A DNA stretch of 64,000 nt from Rutpela maculata (GCA_936432065.2 OW386285.2:102553869-102617868); one strand, 5' to 3'. Counted from the stretch's first letter, positions 34,561 through 44,842 are shown. The notes: generated by a model from the letters alone, not told the origin. Numbers and translations are program-made.

Positions 34561-34667
34561 TACGTGTACTATATATACACCTCCAATCTACAAGTAAAGA
34601 ATAATGAAGATTTGACGTGACTTTTGATTCCCGTGTTTTAAGTATTATGTGAACCCATTTAAAGTAC

Positions 34668-35081
34668 AGTAACTAGAGATTGTCATCCAGAGAGATTGTT
34701 ATATGGATTAAATTTCTTTTTCCTTTAAATTTAACAGTAAATGCATTAAAGAAACGTTTCTATATTATGCGGAGGCTTGCCATTTTTTAGAGGGTGGATG
34801 CCACATCTTCTCAGGGGATGACACCCAAAAGAAATAACCAGTGGAACTGAAAGATAATCAAATTTTGAGAAAAAAGTCAGTTTTTTTTTTATATAAATTG
34901 ATAGTTTTTAATTTATAACGACTTGAAAATTGCAATTTTAGCTTAAGAAAACAGTTATCTCAAAATAGTTTTGGTCAAACAAAAGTATCACCTTTAGGGA
35001 AAAACTACTATAGAAACTTTTATGTTCTTTTATTCCTCTGAAAGTTACAGAAATATGAAAGTTTAAAGATGGCGTCCGAAT
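34668..35081. mobile_element. Element X copy 1, left part (split by the 13.5-kb hAT unit)
   Basis: Begins TA|CAGTAACTAGAG and follows the order of intact element X at 49521-50736: TTTCTATATTATGCGGAGGC, GGGTGGATGCCAC, a TTATAACGACTTGAAAATTG block, then TTTAAAGATGGCGTCCGAA. The next X block (CCGAACGTTTATAAAACGAA) is found only at 48612, beyond the hAT unit. Confidence 0.7.
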
Positions 35082-35959
35082 CAGTGGCATAGCTATGCAC
35101 CGACAATTTGGGTTTTTAGCCCCCTCCCGCAGGGTCCCACGAAATATTAACATCGCGTTGTGTTCGCATTCGCAGCGGTGGGATTTCCCCGAAATATTAA
35201 TAATAATATCCTGTTTGCATTCGCAGCGGTGTGGTTTCTATTGTATACAGGGTGTCCCACCGGGAACTGTATTGATCGATATAGAGAAAAATACCCACCA
35301 GAAAATGTTGAAAATTTAGGGAATTACTAATATCAGTATATCCAATCCAAAGAAAATAATTGCATGTATTTGGCCGTTTCGCTTATACTGGAAGTCGATA
35401 CCAACTTGCCTATTTTAAATGGAACACCCTTTGTATTTAAGTTTTTGAAAAGAGCGAAAAATTCTGAGTCGGAAACATGTTTATCCCTAAACTCAGCCGT
35501 TTCAGAGAAATTTGACATTTAAAAAAAAAATTGACAGGTGTAACGGTTTGCAATAACCATTACATCTTTTTTCGCGTACAAGATCCTCAATTGCTTTTTG
35601 GCATCTAGAAAGACCATAAGGTGAGCTAGGCTCTACACTTTAAAGAAATTCAATAATAACACAGACACACAAAAAAAAAGTCGTTTACTCGGTGACTGAC
35701 CTATATACCGGTATGTATTTTCGCCCGCTGAACCCGAATCCGGGGTCAGAATTGGCCCATCTGGTCAAAATTGGCCGGAAAAATTAAAAAATGGCCGGAA
35801 ATTCGCCAAAATTCGGGTCAAAAACATTGAAGGAATTGACGTGACTGAACACATATACCGGTATGTATTTTCGCCCGATGAACCCGAACCGGGCACAGTG
35901 GGTCAGAATCCGAAAAAGCTGGCCAAAAGTCGAAAAATGGAGTAACGGTTTTGAAAATT

Positions 35960-36362
35960 TTCACTTGGGGGTTTTTGAGGTCGCTGATTACGAATTTGGT
36001 AATAGTTTTTTCAAGAACAAAATGGCGGCTCGAATATGGTGACAAACGTTTAAGAAAAGTTAGTCATTTCAATTGGAAATTGGTATTCGGGGAGTTTCGA
36101 GGTCGCTGATTACGAATTTGATAATAGTTTCTCCAAAAACAAAATGGCGGCTCCAATATGGCGACAAACGTTTGAGAAAAGTAAGGAATTTTAATTGAAA
36201 ATTGGTATTCGGGGGTTTACGAGGCCGCTGAATACGAATTTGGTAATAGTTTTTTCAAAAGCAAAATGGCGGCTCCAATATGGAGACAAACATTTGAGAA
36301 AAGTCAATCATTTTAATTGAAAATTGATATTCGGGGGTTTTCGAGGTCGCTGATTACGAATT
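35960..36362. repeat. Tandem array, 122-bp unit, about 3.3 copies
   Basis: GAGGTCGCTGATTACGAATT starts at 35977, 36099, 36221 (variant) and 36343, so the period is 122. Each unit also has AACAAAATGGCGGCTC and ATATGG(A/C/T)GACAAAC. Non-coding. Confidence 0.88.
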
Positions 36363-37426
36363 TCAATTCAAATTTGAAAAATTAAATTAGCTAATTAATT
36401 TACATTCAATTTTACATACTTTTAGGCATTTTATAAATTCCAACCCAAAAATAAATAATTTTTCAATAATTATTTTTGTCATAACAAAATGCTTTAATTT
36501 TTTCAAAAATTGTTTATAACACATAAATATTATAAATTGTTACGTTTAAATGGAATTTTTATGCTAAAATAACAGAGAAAATAGAGAAATTAGGAAAAGA
36601 AATACGGATGAACTAAAGTTAACGCGTCGCTGTATTTTGCACCGTGTCAGAAAAACGATCACAAAAACAATAGTGGCTCCTAGAGGCAGCCAATTTTTAC
36701 ATTTTTTTACATTTTAAAATTAAAATAGTAATTCGAAGCAGTTACCGAACGAGGGCCCGTCGTCGTGTCGTACGTATATTTTCAATTTAAGACCCCGTAC
36801 TTACCAAATTATTACTCATTACTTCCAAACCGGGATGAACCGGGTTCTAAATTTTGTACTATAATTTGAAAAAACTATAAGAAATCGACCAGTAAAAGAA
36901 TCATGCTTGGAACATGTTGCGCTTTTTTTGTAGCTCAAACAAAAGGTACCCGTTAATTTTTATTTCTTTATCTTTGTAGAACCCCGTTTAACACAATTTT
37001 ATGACCGAATGTATCACATTTCACAAACAATAAATGTATGCAAAGTAAAATACTTACTTTATAGATTATCTTCCTAAAATTTTACTATCTTTTTGTTGAA
37101 ATTACACAAATTACAGGAATATCGAATAGTACGTTCGAATGTGGCAAGCAACTATTCACAACTGTACGCTAACAGAACGTTGTATTTCTTAGGGTGTATC
37201 AGGTAAAAATGGGCAACAATATGGTTGGAATTTGCGGTACGTAAAGAACTGAACATTTCTGACTACAAAAATATTACTTTGAATACAATTAAACCTCTTT
37301 CGAATTTTGGATTTTGGCCAGCTTTTTCGGATTCTGGCCCACTGTGCCGGGGTGTATTGTTGCTCGCTGAAACCGAATCTGGGGTCAGAATTGGCCCATG
37401 GGGTCAAAATTGCCCGAAAAAATTGT

Positions 37427-37700
37427 AATCTTGAGGATTATATTGAGGAGCAAGGAGCAAAATTCCACCAAGATCTCCAAGATTATAATCTTGGGGATTA
37501 TAGTGAGGAGCAAGGAGAAAGATTCCACCAAGATCTTCGAGAGATGGAGCGTCGCTACAAAGGGCGGTGGGACGTAAATATGATGGCGGACTATGGCTGG
37601 ATGATCAGAAGAGAGTTGCCTGCTCAGGGGAGGAAAAGGAAAAGAATGGCCTTGCACATGTCTTTTGAATGCAACCGGGTCCGTTATAATCACAAAAAAC
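37427..37700 (+). pseudogene. Fragment of an insect transposon-associated protein (EEQGERFHQD family)
   Basis: Frame 37307-37759 contains EEQGAKFHQDL, then EEQGERFHQDLREMERRYKG and WDVNMMADYGWMIRRE, a C-terminal signature I recall from multicopy uncharacterised insect proteins. Upstream residues of the frame come from foldback repeat DNA, so the ORF is chimeric. A 60-bp direct duplication (37427-37486 and 37487-37546) repeats the EEQG..FHQDL motif. No start codon in a sensible context. A fragment, not a working gene. Confidence 0.55.
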
Positions 37701-37779
37701 GAAAAAAAGAATCTGGTGAGCGCTTCGAAAAAATACTGGGAACAGGAAAACTTGCTTGAGCATGTTGGAGGCTGTTTGG

Positions 37780-38753
37780 CAGCCAATTTTTCCGGCCAAT
37801 TCTGACCCCAAATTCTGTTTCAGGGGGCAAAAATACACACTGATATAAGGGTAAAGTCACTTCAATATTATTTAATGTTTTTTGACCCCAGATTTTGGAG
37901 AATTTCCTGCAATTTTTTATTTTTCCGGCCAATTTTGGATTCGGGTTCAGCGGGCGAAAATAGATACGGTATAATCCCTTCAATGTTTTTTTACCCGAAT
38001 TTTGGCGAATTTCCGGCCATTTTCTTATTTTTCCGGCCAATTTTGACCCGATGGGCAAATCCTGACTTCGGATTCGGGTTCAGCGGGCGAAAATACATAC
38101 GGTATATGGGTTAAGTCACGTCAATCCCTTCAGTGTTTTTTACCCGAATTTTGGTGAATTTCCGGCCATTTTTTTATTTTTCCGGCCAATTTTGACCCGG
38201 TGGGCCAATCCTGACCTCAGATTCGGGTTCAGCGGGCGAAAATACATCCGGCATATGGGTTAAGTCACGCCAATCCCTTCAATGTTTTTTTACCCGAATT
38301 TTGGAGAATTTCCGACCATTTTTTGAGTTTTCCGGCCAATTTTGACCCGATGAGCCAATCCTGACCCCGGATTCGGGTTCAGCGGGCGAAAATACATACG
38401 GTATATGGGTTAAGTCACGTCAATCCCTTCAATGTTTTTTTACCCGAATTTTGGCGAATTTCCGGCCATTTTTTTATTTTTCCGGACAATTTTTACCCGA
38501 TGGGCCAATCCTGAACCCGGATTCGGGTTCAGCGGGCGAAAATACATACCGTATATGGGTTAAATCACGTCAATCCCTTCAACGTTTTTTTACCCGAATT
38601 TTGGCGAATTTCCGGCTATTTTTTTATTTTTTCGGCCAATTTTGACCCGATGGGCCAATTCTGACCCCGGATTCGGATTCAGCGGGCGAAAATACATACC
38701 GGTATGTAAGTCAGTCCCCAAGTACACGACCTTTTTTTTTGTGTGTGCCTGTG
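37780..38753. repeat. Tandem array, 150-bp unit, about 6 copies (right arm of foldback)
   Basis: ATTCGGGTTCAGCGGGCGAA occurs at 38072, 38221, 38371, 38521 and (variant) 38671, a period of 150; a shorter unit starts near 37939. Each unit includes TTTACCCGAATTTTGG, ATTTCCGGCCA and TTTTGACCCGATGGGC. Inverted units lie at 35695-35930. Confidence 0.88.
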
Positions 38754-38852
38754 TAATGTACCAAGTTTTTAAAATTAATTATTTTTTATTTATTTGCTTC
38801 CATCACGAATAGATAATATTATTTAGGTATTGAGCAAATCACAACTTACACA

Positions 38853-39045
38853 TGTAGGCGCCCCCCCAAACGAGACGCCGCTGCTTTGACGTTTTAGTTA
38901 CCTATATTTTTGAATGTTGGATCACTGTTGAGAGATTTTGGACAAGATTAGACCATGCATTTTTGTTAATGTTAAAACTACATTTTTGAGTAAAGTTTTT
39001 TTAGTTATTAAAGTAAAAAGGTGTTTACTATTCTACGCGCCCACA
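38853..39045 (+). repeat. 5' LTR of the Gypsy element
   Basis: TGTAGGCGCCCCCCCAAACG ... CTACGCGCCCACA. Matches the 3' LTR base for base by eye except GACCATGC versus GACACATGC. The preceding bases CACA are the left target duplication. Confidence 0.92.
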
Positions 39046-39223
39046 ATATTTCAGAAGTGAGATCGTTGATAGGATAGAAATTTACGACGTGCTGTTGTTC
39101 GACGGCCCTTTTCCCGATTTGCTGGTGTACTGCGCAAAAATAAGAATCGAAGCCCTGTGTTCGAACACACGTTACCTGAAAATTTCAAAAAATCCTACGA
39201 CTTGTAAAAGAAAGTCCACCAAA

Positions 39224-42200
39224 ATGAGTGAACACGAACAAGAATTGTTAAAAACTGTGAAAGAGCAACAGGAGCAAATTGCAAGATGCAATCAAAGTAT
39301 GGAAACGATGATGGCCGCATTAACAAACATGGTTACCCTTCTTGAGAGACGTGATGCAGAAATTACTAAATTGGTGAATGAAAAGGCCAAATCAGAAGAT
39401 ACACCACATGTAAATGATGAAAGTCAACCAAAGTCATTACCCTTTAGCGAAATATCAGCCCAAATACCCATATTCAGTGGAGAGGACGAACTTTTAGGTA
39501 TAGAAGACTGGCTGCGAAGAGTCGAAGAATTACAGAAAATGTACAATCTGAGCGACGACGTAATAAAAGTTATGGCAACGAACAAACTTTCGAGTAATGC
39601 TAGAAAATGGTATGACTCTTTCTCCGAAAATTGCACCATGACCTGGGAAAACTTTAAGACAGAGATTTGTGATATGTTTAAGTTTGTCGAGGACATCGCG
39701 GTAACAATAGACAAGGTTCGCTCCAGACATTGGAAAAAAGGTGAGAAATTTGAAAACTATTATCACGATAAAGTTAGACTGGGACGTAAAGCAGGAATGA
39801 AAGATGAAGAAATTATTTCTCACATAATAAAGGGAATTGACAATTTTACTATACGTACCCAATTAACTGTCGCAAGATGTAAAACTTTAAAAGACTTGCT
39901 TCATCTGATGAAACTGTTGACCCCAGAAATTACCAACAAACCTAAAGAAGAAAAAAAACACATAAAGTGTGAGATTTGCAAGAAAGAGGGACATGAATCA
40001 AATAAATGTTTCTTCAGTAAGAGACAAGATAGCGCGGAAAAGAGAGAAGAAAGACCAAATGTGTCGAAGGTGCCCAAGTGTTTTAAATGTGGAGAGACTG
40101 GTCACATCTCCCGCTTCTGCCTAGTGAAAAAGGAAGAGACAGCACAAAAAACAGATCGCCCAGATACTATGTTAAATATTGGACTGTCACAGAGCCCCAG
40201 ATATAATAAAATTCTCAAACTAGGAGAAATTAAGATTGAAGCGTTGGTCGATACCGGTTGCAAGAAAAATCTTGTTAGCGAAAAGCTGCTGCCATTCATA
40301 GAGTTACCATGTCACGTAGAAACCTGCACATTGATTGGACTTTGTGGAACCGAGTTAAAATGTGATAGGGTAGTTTTAATGAGCCCTTCTATTGATGGAA
40401 TTATTTACGATATCAAATCTGTCGTTGTGCCCAGTAACGCCATGAACTCTGATGTTATTCTGGGACAAGAGTTTCTCAATATGGTCGATTGGAAATGCTC
40501 CAAAGGTAAAATAACTTTTACGAAGGAAGAAGTCCAGGACGAAGCCGCAATCATGATGAACATTCAAGTAGAACAAAGTGAAATAGAACCAAACATAAAT
40601 AAGGAAATGGAACATACAGTGCGTAAAGAGGTGATAGACATTATTCGTGACTGTGAAGAAAACCGAAACCTAAACCCGCTGAACGAATCATGTATTAAAC
40701 TGAAAATCGAACTTAAAAGTGATAAACCGGTTAGGTGTACGCCGAGGCGACTAGCATATTATGAACGAGAAGTTACAAATGACATTATTAAGGACCTATT
40801 GAACAAAGGTGTGATTCGCCCAAGCCGATCTGAATATGCAAGCCCTACAGTATTAGTTAAAAAGAAAAACGGCGAATACAGACTATGCGTTGACTACCGT
40901 GAGCTAAATAAAATAACGGTGAGAGACAGTTTTCCGTTACCAGTGATAGACGATTTAATAAGCAATTTAAGCGAATCCGTGTATTTTTCCGCTATAGATC
41001 TGAGAAATGGGTTTTTCCACATAGACATTGAAGAATCATCTGTAAAGTACACTGCATTTGTGGTCCCCAGTGGCCTTTACGAATATACAAAAATGCCATT
41101 CGGTATGTGTAATAGTCCATCTGTTTTTCAACGTTACATAAACTTTATTTTTGATGACTTATTACGAACGCAGAAAATTCAAATATATATGGACGACATA
41201 CTCATTTCAACAGAAACTATTCCAGAACATTTAGAAACTCTTAGAGCCTGCTTTGATTTAATAAAGAAACATAACCTCAAAGTTAGAATGGACAAATGTG
41301 TATTCTTATACAACGAGATCGAGTACTTGGGATATATTATTTCGAAAGGTCAAATAAAACCAGGAACTACTAAAACGGCGACAATATTAAATTTTCCTGA
41401 ACCAAAAACTAAAAAGCAACTTAGAACATTCTTAGGACTGACGAGCTATTTTAGAAGATTCGTGCCAAATTACTCGATTATTAGTAAACCTCTTACAGAA
41501 CTGTTGAAAAAGGATAGTTTTCAATTTGGACAGACTGAAAGGAATACATTTCACAATTTAAAAGATTTGCTGACCAAACCACCGGTATTGAAAATATATA
41601 ATCCTAGCCACGAGACCCAAATTCATACCGATGCAAGCTCTCATGCTGTTGCAGGAATTCTAATGCAAAAATCACCAGAAGACAATAAGTTTCACCCTAC
41701 ATATTATTACAGTTCGAGAACCACTGATCCTGAGAGCAGATATCATAGTTTTGATTTAGAGATGATGGCGGTGATTAAATCGTTAGAGAAATTCAGGCCT
41801 TACGTACTTGGAAAAAAATTTACGTTGGTGACCGATTGCAACGCATTAAAGCAGACACTTTGCAAGAAAACTGTCAATGCCAAGATAGCAAGGTGGGCCT
41901 TGGCCTTGGAAGAATTTGACTACACTGTAGAGCATAGGAAAGCAGATAACATGAAACATGCTGACGGCCTAAGTCGAATGTTTGAAGCTTATCCAATAAA
42001 TGAGGACCCGGATTCCGACATAGCCATAGCACAGAGAAAAGATGAAGAAATTAGACGGCTAGTAAGTACAATCGAAAACGTCAAGGATTATGAGGTTATA
42101 AACGGAAAAGTTTTTAAGAGATATCAAGACAAAGATTTGCTGTTAATCCCCCGAGCTATGAGAAAGGAAATTGTTATAAAAACTCATGAGAAAATCTCCC

Positions 42201-43381
42201 ATTTAGGAACAGACAAGACTTTGGAGGAAATAAGAAATTACTACTATTTCCCAAATATGAGAAAATTTGTGAGAAAGTGCCTGACGAACTGTCTAAAATG
42301 TATTGAATACAACACAAAGACCAACACCAACGAGGGATTCCTACATTCTATCGACAAGGGTAGCAGACCCTGGGACACTTTGCACATTGACCATCTTGGT
42401 CCATTAGAAAAGTCGACACGAGGACACCGACACATATTTAGTGTTATCTGTGGTTTTTCCAAATTTATATTTTTAGAACCGACAAAAACGACCAATTCGA
42501 CAGAAGCAATAAAGATTTTACGAAACTTGTTTAAAACCTTTGGTCCTCCTCGAAGAATAGTTGCTGATTGCGGAACTGCATTTACAAGCAAGGAGTTTAC
42601 CGATTTCTGCGAGAGTTATGCAGTAAAATTAACACACATCGCTGTACAGACACCACGTGCCAACGGACAGGTTGAGCGATACAACCGAACTCTAATGCCA
42701 GCACTCCTAAAAGAATGTAGTGCCCCTGAGAAATGGCATGAAGCTCTTGGAAAAGTCCAAATTTCACTAAATAGCACTATCCAGAAAACTACAAGAAAGA
42801 GCCCCACAGAAATATTATTTGGTTACAAAATCCAGAACAATATCTATCCCGATTTGAGTGAAATGATAGAAGACGAAGAAGGCATTGAAGACTACATACA
42901 TGAAAGGGAAGCATTACGAGACAAAGTAGTAGAAAATATCAGAATTAGTCAAGCTATGAATGAAAGAAACTATAACAAGAAAAGGAAGAAACATATTAAG
43001 TATTCAGTTGGAGAATATGTCATGATCAAAAGAACAGGAATATCCACTGACTGTACCCAGAAAATGGCTAAGAAATATATCGGACCTTATTACGTATCGA
43101 AGGTCCTAGACAATGATCGTTACTGTATCACAGATATACCCGGGCACCAGAGAAAACAAAAAGCCTATAATGCTGTACTACCACCAGAAAGGCTTAAAAA
43201 ATATGTCGAACCTGGCGAAGAAGATAATTCCGATGAAGATGCAGAAAGCGAAACCGATGAAGATGGAGAAACAGAAGAAGTAGAAAATGGAAACGAAGAC
43301 AGCATCGAGGCAATGCACAGGCAGGAAGGGCCGAGCTGTAGGCGCCCCCCCAAACGAGACGCCGCTGCTTTGACGTTTTAG
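39224..43381 (+). CDS. Gypsy Gag-Pol polyprotein, 1,385 residues
   Basis: The frame is open from 39089, but the first ATG is at 39224 (CCAAAATGAG, good context). Order: coiled-coil N-terminus; gag capsid-like region (about residues 100-240); two CCHC knuckles, CEICKKEGHESNKC (about 249) and CFKCGETGHISRFC (about 286); aspartic protease VDTGC (Asp about 343); reverse transcriptase with LCVDYRELNK and YMDD (655-658); RNase H with HTDASS, DLEMMAV, VTDCNAL and HADGLSR; integrase HHCC zinc finger and D, D-35-E core (HIDHLG Asp about 1056, VADCGTAF, NGQVERYN); a GPYYVSKVL-type C-terminal module and an acidic tail. All catalytic residues I can check are present, with no stop or frameshift. Gag and Pol share one frame, so no ribosomal frameshift is needed. 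The last 45 bases lie within the 3' LTR. Confidence 0.95.
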   Translation: MSEHEQELLKTVKEQQEQIARCNQSMETMMAALTNMVTLLERRDAEITKLVNEKAKSEDTPHVNDESQPKSLPFSEISAQIPIFSGEDELLGIEDWLRRVEELQKMYNLSDDVIKVMATNKLSSNARKWYDSFSENCTMTWENFKTEICDMFKFVEDIAVTIDKVRSRHWKKGEKFENYYHDKVRLGRKAGMKDEEIISHIIKGIDNFTIRTQLTVARCKTLKDLLHLMKLLTPEITNKPKEEKKHIKCEICKKEGHESNKCFFSKRQDSAEKREERPNVSKVPKCFKCGETGHISRFCLVKKEETAQKTDRPDTMLNIGLSQSPRYNKILKLGEIKIEALVDTGCKKNLVSEKLLPFIELPCHVETCTLIGLCGTELKCDRVVLMSPSIDGIIYDIKSVVVPSNAMNSDVILGQEFLNMVDWKCSKGKITFTKEEVQDEAAIMMNIQVEQSEIEPNINKEMEHTVRKEVIDIIRDCEENRNLNPLNESCIKLKIELKSDKPVRCTPRRLAYYEREVTNDIIKDLLNKGVIRPSRSEYASPTVLVKKKNGEYRLCVDYRELNKITVRDSFPLPVIDDLISNLSESVYFSAIDLRNGFFHIDIEESSVKYTAFVVPSGLYEYTKMPFGMCNSPSVFQRYINFIFDDLLRTQKIQIYMDDILISTETIPEHLETLRACFDLIKKHNLKVRMDKCVFLYNEIEYLGYIISKGQIKPGTTKTATILNFPEPKTKKQLRTFLGLTSYFRRFVPNYSIISKPLTELLKKDSFQFGQTERNTFHNLKDLLTKPPVLKIYNPSHETQIHTDASSHAVAGILMQKSPEDNKFHPTYYYSSRTTDPESRYHSFDLEMMAVIKSLEKFRPYVLGKKFTLVTDCNALKQTLCKKTVNAKIARWALALEEFDYTVEHRKADNMKHADGLSRMFEAYPINEDPDSDIAIAQRKDEEIRRLVSTIENVKDYEVINGKVFKRYQDKDLLLIPRAMRKEIVIKTHEKISHLGTDKTLEEIRNYYYFPNMRKFVRKCLTNCLKCIEYNTKTNTNEGFLHSIDKGSRPWDTLHIDHLGPLEKSTRGHRHIFSVICGFSKFIFLEPTKTTNSTEAIKILRNLFKTFGPPRRIVADCGTAFTSKEFTDFCESYAVKLTHIAVQTPRANGQVERYNRTLMPALLKECSAPEKWHEALGKVQISLNSTIQKTTRKSPTEILFGYKIQNNIYPDLSEMIEDEEGIEDYIHEREALRDKVVENIRISQAMNERNYNKKRKKHIKYSVGEYVMIKRTGISTDCTQKMAKKYIGPYYVSKVLDNDRYCITDIPGHQRKQKAYNAVLPPERLKKYVEPGEEDNSDEDAESETDEDGETEEVENGNEDSIEAMHRQEGPSCRRPPKRDAAALTF

Positions 43382-43530
43382 TTACCTATATTTTTGAATG
43401 TTGGATCACTGTTGAGAGATTTTGGACAAGATTAGACACATGCATTTTTGTTAATGTTAAAACTACATTTTTGAGTAAAGTTTTTTTAGTTATTAAAGTA
43501 AAAAGGTGTTTACTATTCTACGCGCCCACA
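43337..43530 (+). repeat. 3' LTR of the Gypsy element
   Basis: 194-bp partner of the 5' LTR, followed by the right target duplication CACA (43531-43534). Its first 45 bases encode the C-terminus of Gag-Pol, ending TTTTAG. Confidence 0.92.
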
Positions 43531-43780
43531 CACACTTTTTTATTTAATATGAAATTACCTACTTTCTGTATATTGTTGTCCTAATCAGTATTAGCCAGAA
43601 GAGTAGCTGTTTTGATTGACTGATTCTAAAATAATGGGTATTTTAAAGTGCCTATTTACCTAATTATTAGTATATTAGCGTGCCCAGATTATGGCAACAA
43701 TATACAGAAAGTAGGTTTTTTCATAATAAATAAAAAAGTGTGTAAGTTGTGATTTGCTCAATACCTAAATAGTATTCTCT

Positions 43781-44428
43781 AATAATGTACCAAGTGTTCA
43801 GTTTTTTACGTTACGTTTTGTCAACTTCAAACCGCGAAAACTTGTTTAAGTCAAATGGAACGCCCTGTTTTTTTTTTAATTAAGTTATGTTAAATTAAAT
43901 TTTTCTCATGTAGATATTGTAGGGGTTTAACTCATGACTTTTTGAATTATTTGCGATTTTCTTAAAAATTCAAGAATTCTTAGTAAAATTTTTATCAAAT
44001 TAGCCATGAATTGAAACAATCACTAATGTTAGCCATTCTCTAATGTCAAAAAACGCCACCGCGTTTAAATTACACCCACAAATACTTTTAAAATCTTGTT
44101 TATTATTATTATTTATGGAAAATGTAATAACAAGTTTTAAAAATCTTCGTGGGTGTAATTTAAACGAGGTCGCATTTTCAGACATAAGAAAATGACTGAT
44201 ATTAGTGATTGTTTCTAATTTCTAAGAATATCGCAAATAAATCAAAAAGCCGTAAGTTAAACCCCTACAATATCTACATTAAATTCCCCCTTTTAAGGAA
44301 AAATGGGAATTTAATTTTTCATAATTTAATGCAAAGAAGTAGTGTGTGTAGTAGTGTTGCATTTGACTTAAACAAGTTTTCTGAAGTTGACAAAATGTAA
44401 CGTAAAACACTGAACACTTGGTAGGTAT
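43781..44428. repeat. Central hairpin of palindromic element P
   Basis: Arms 43781-44095 and 44105-44428: CCAAGTGTTCAGTTTTTTAC mirrors GTAAAACACTGAACACTTGG, and TAGATATTGTAGGGGTTTAA mirrors TTAAACCCCTACAATATCTA. The short loop is TTATTATTATT-rich near 44100. Non-coding; capable of a cruciform. Confidence 0.78.
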
Positions 44429-44842
44429 ATTATTGTTGAATATCTTTAAACTGTAGAGCGTAGCTCACCTTATGGCCTCTTTGCATGCCAAAAAACAATT
44501 GAGGATCTTTTACGCGAAAAAAGTTGTAATGGTTATTGCAAACCGTTACACCTGTCAATTTTTTTTATAAAATGTTAAACATCTCTGAAACGGCTGGATT
44601 TGAGGATAGAATATGCTACATGTTTTCGAAAACTTTGAAATATATGGTGTTCTATTTAAAATAAGCAGCCGTCTTCCCCGAGTGAAAGCGAGCTTCTCGA
44701 GTACATCGCGGGACACGGTCGATGCGGATCAATGTTTATTTATGTTCGTTTAAAAATAAAATATTTTCGTTTTCATATCTTTTGTTTTTTTTGCGTATCA
44801 CTATTCTACGAAACGTTGGAAGGGACACCACCTAAAATAAAA

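Larger units (their letters stand above)
35660..38753. mobile_element. 3.1-kb foldback element with inverted tandem-repeat arms
   Basis: Ends CACAGACACACAAAAAAAAA and its near-complement TTTTTTTTTGTGTGTGCCTGTG, flanked by TAA on both sides (35657-35659, 38754-38756). The left arm holds about 1.5 units and the right arm about 6 units of the same 150-bp sequence in opposite orientation. The interior includes a 122-bp tandem array (35960-36362), AT-rich DNA (36400-37250) and a transposon-type protein fragment at 37427-37700. The layout resembles FB/TU foldback elements. Confidence 0.8.
38853..43530 (+). mobile_element. Ty3/Gypsy LTR retrotransposon, apparently full length
   Basis: 4,678 bp with TG...CA LTRs of 193 and 194 bp differing by one inserted base, 4-bp target duplication CACA, one long Gag-Pol frame and no env-like ORF. 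The near-identical LTRs imply recent insertion. A purine-rich stretch (GGCAGGAAGGGCCGAG, 43320-43335) precedes the 3' LTR as a polypurine tract. No primer-binding site starting TGG follows the 5' LTR. Confidence 0.92.
38766..43780. mobile_element. Retroposon-like insertion carrying a palindromic unit, split by the Gypsy element
   Basis: Flanked by direct repeats TAATGTACCAAG (38754-38765 and 43783-43794), long enough for target-primed retroposition. The left end begins TTTTTAAAATTAAT, like a reversed A-rich tail. Inside, AGATAATATTATTTAGGTAT (38811) pairs with the complement of ATACCTAAATAGTATTCTCT ending 43780, and TACTTTCTGTATATTGTTG (43560) pairs near 43692. The Gypsy element interrupts the left half. 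Confidence 0.55.
35248..44673. mobile_element. Palindromic element P (split by three insertions)
   Basis: Left arm starts TA|CAGGGTGTCCCACC. 35388-35656 pairs with 44445-44673 (AATTGACAGGTGTAACGGTT with its complement near 44555; CACCTTATGGCC near 44468 with the complement near 35615). 43781-44095 pairs with 44105-44428. Removing the foldback element and the retroposon restores one continuous left arm. The outer 140 bp of the left arm have no partner on the right. Non-coding. Confidence 0.7.

Noticed and set aside
37875..38645. Short + strand frames (79, 64 codons) in the 150-bp array
   Set aside because: Repeated FYFSGQF-like peptides come from translating tandem repeat DNA; no gene.
37780..38753. 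Regular repeats that superficially resemble a CRISPR or satellite array
   Set aside because: The whole 150-bp unit is repeated without unique spacers, and inverted units form the other arm of a foldback element in a eukaryotic genome.
39089..39223. Upstream 45-codon extension of the Gypsy Gag-Pol frame
   Set aside because: It begins with GTG rather than ATG; the first ATG in good context is 39224, just before the coiled-coil gag start.
44000..44400. Short frames on both strands in the hairpin of element P
   Set aside because: Mirror-image peptides from palindrome arms; non-coding.
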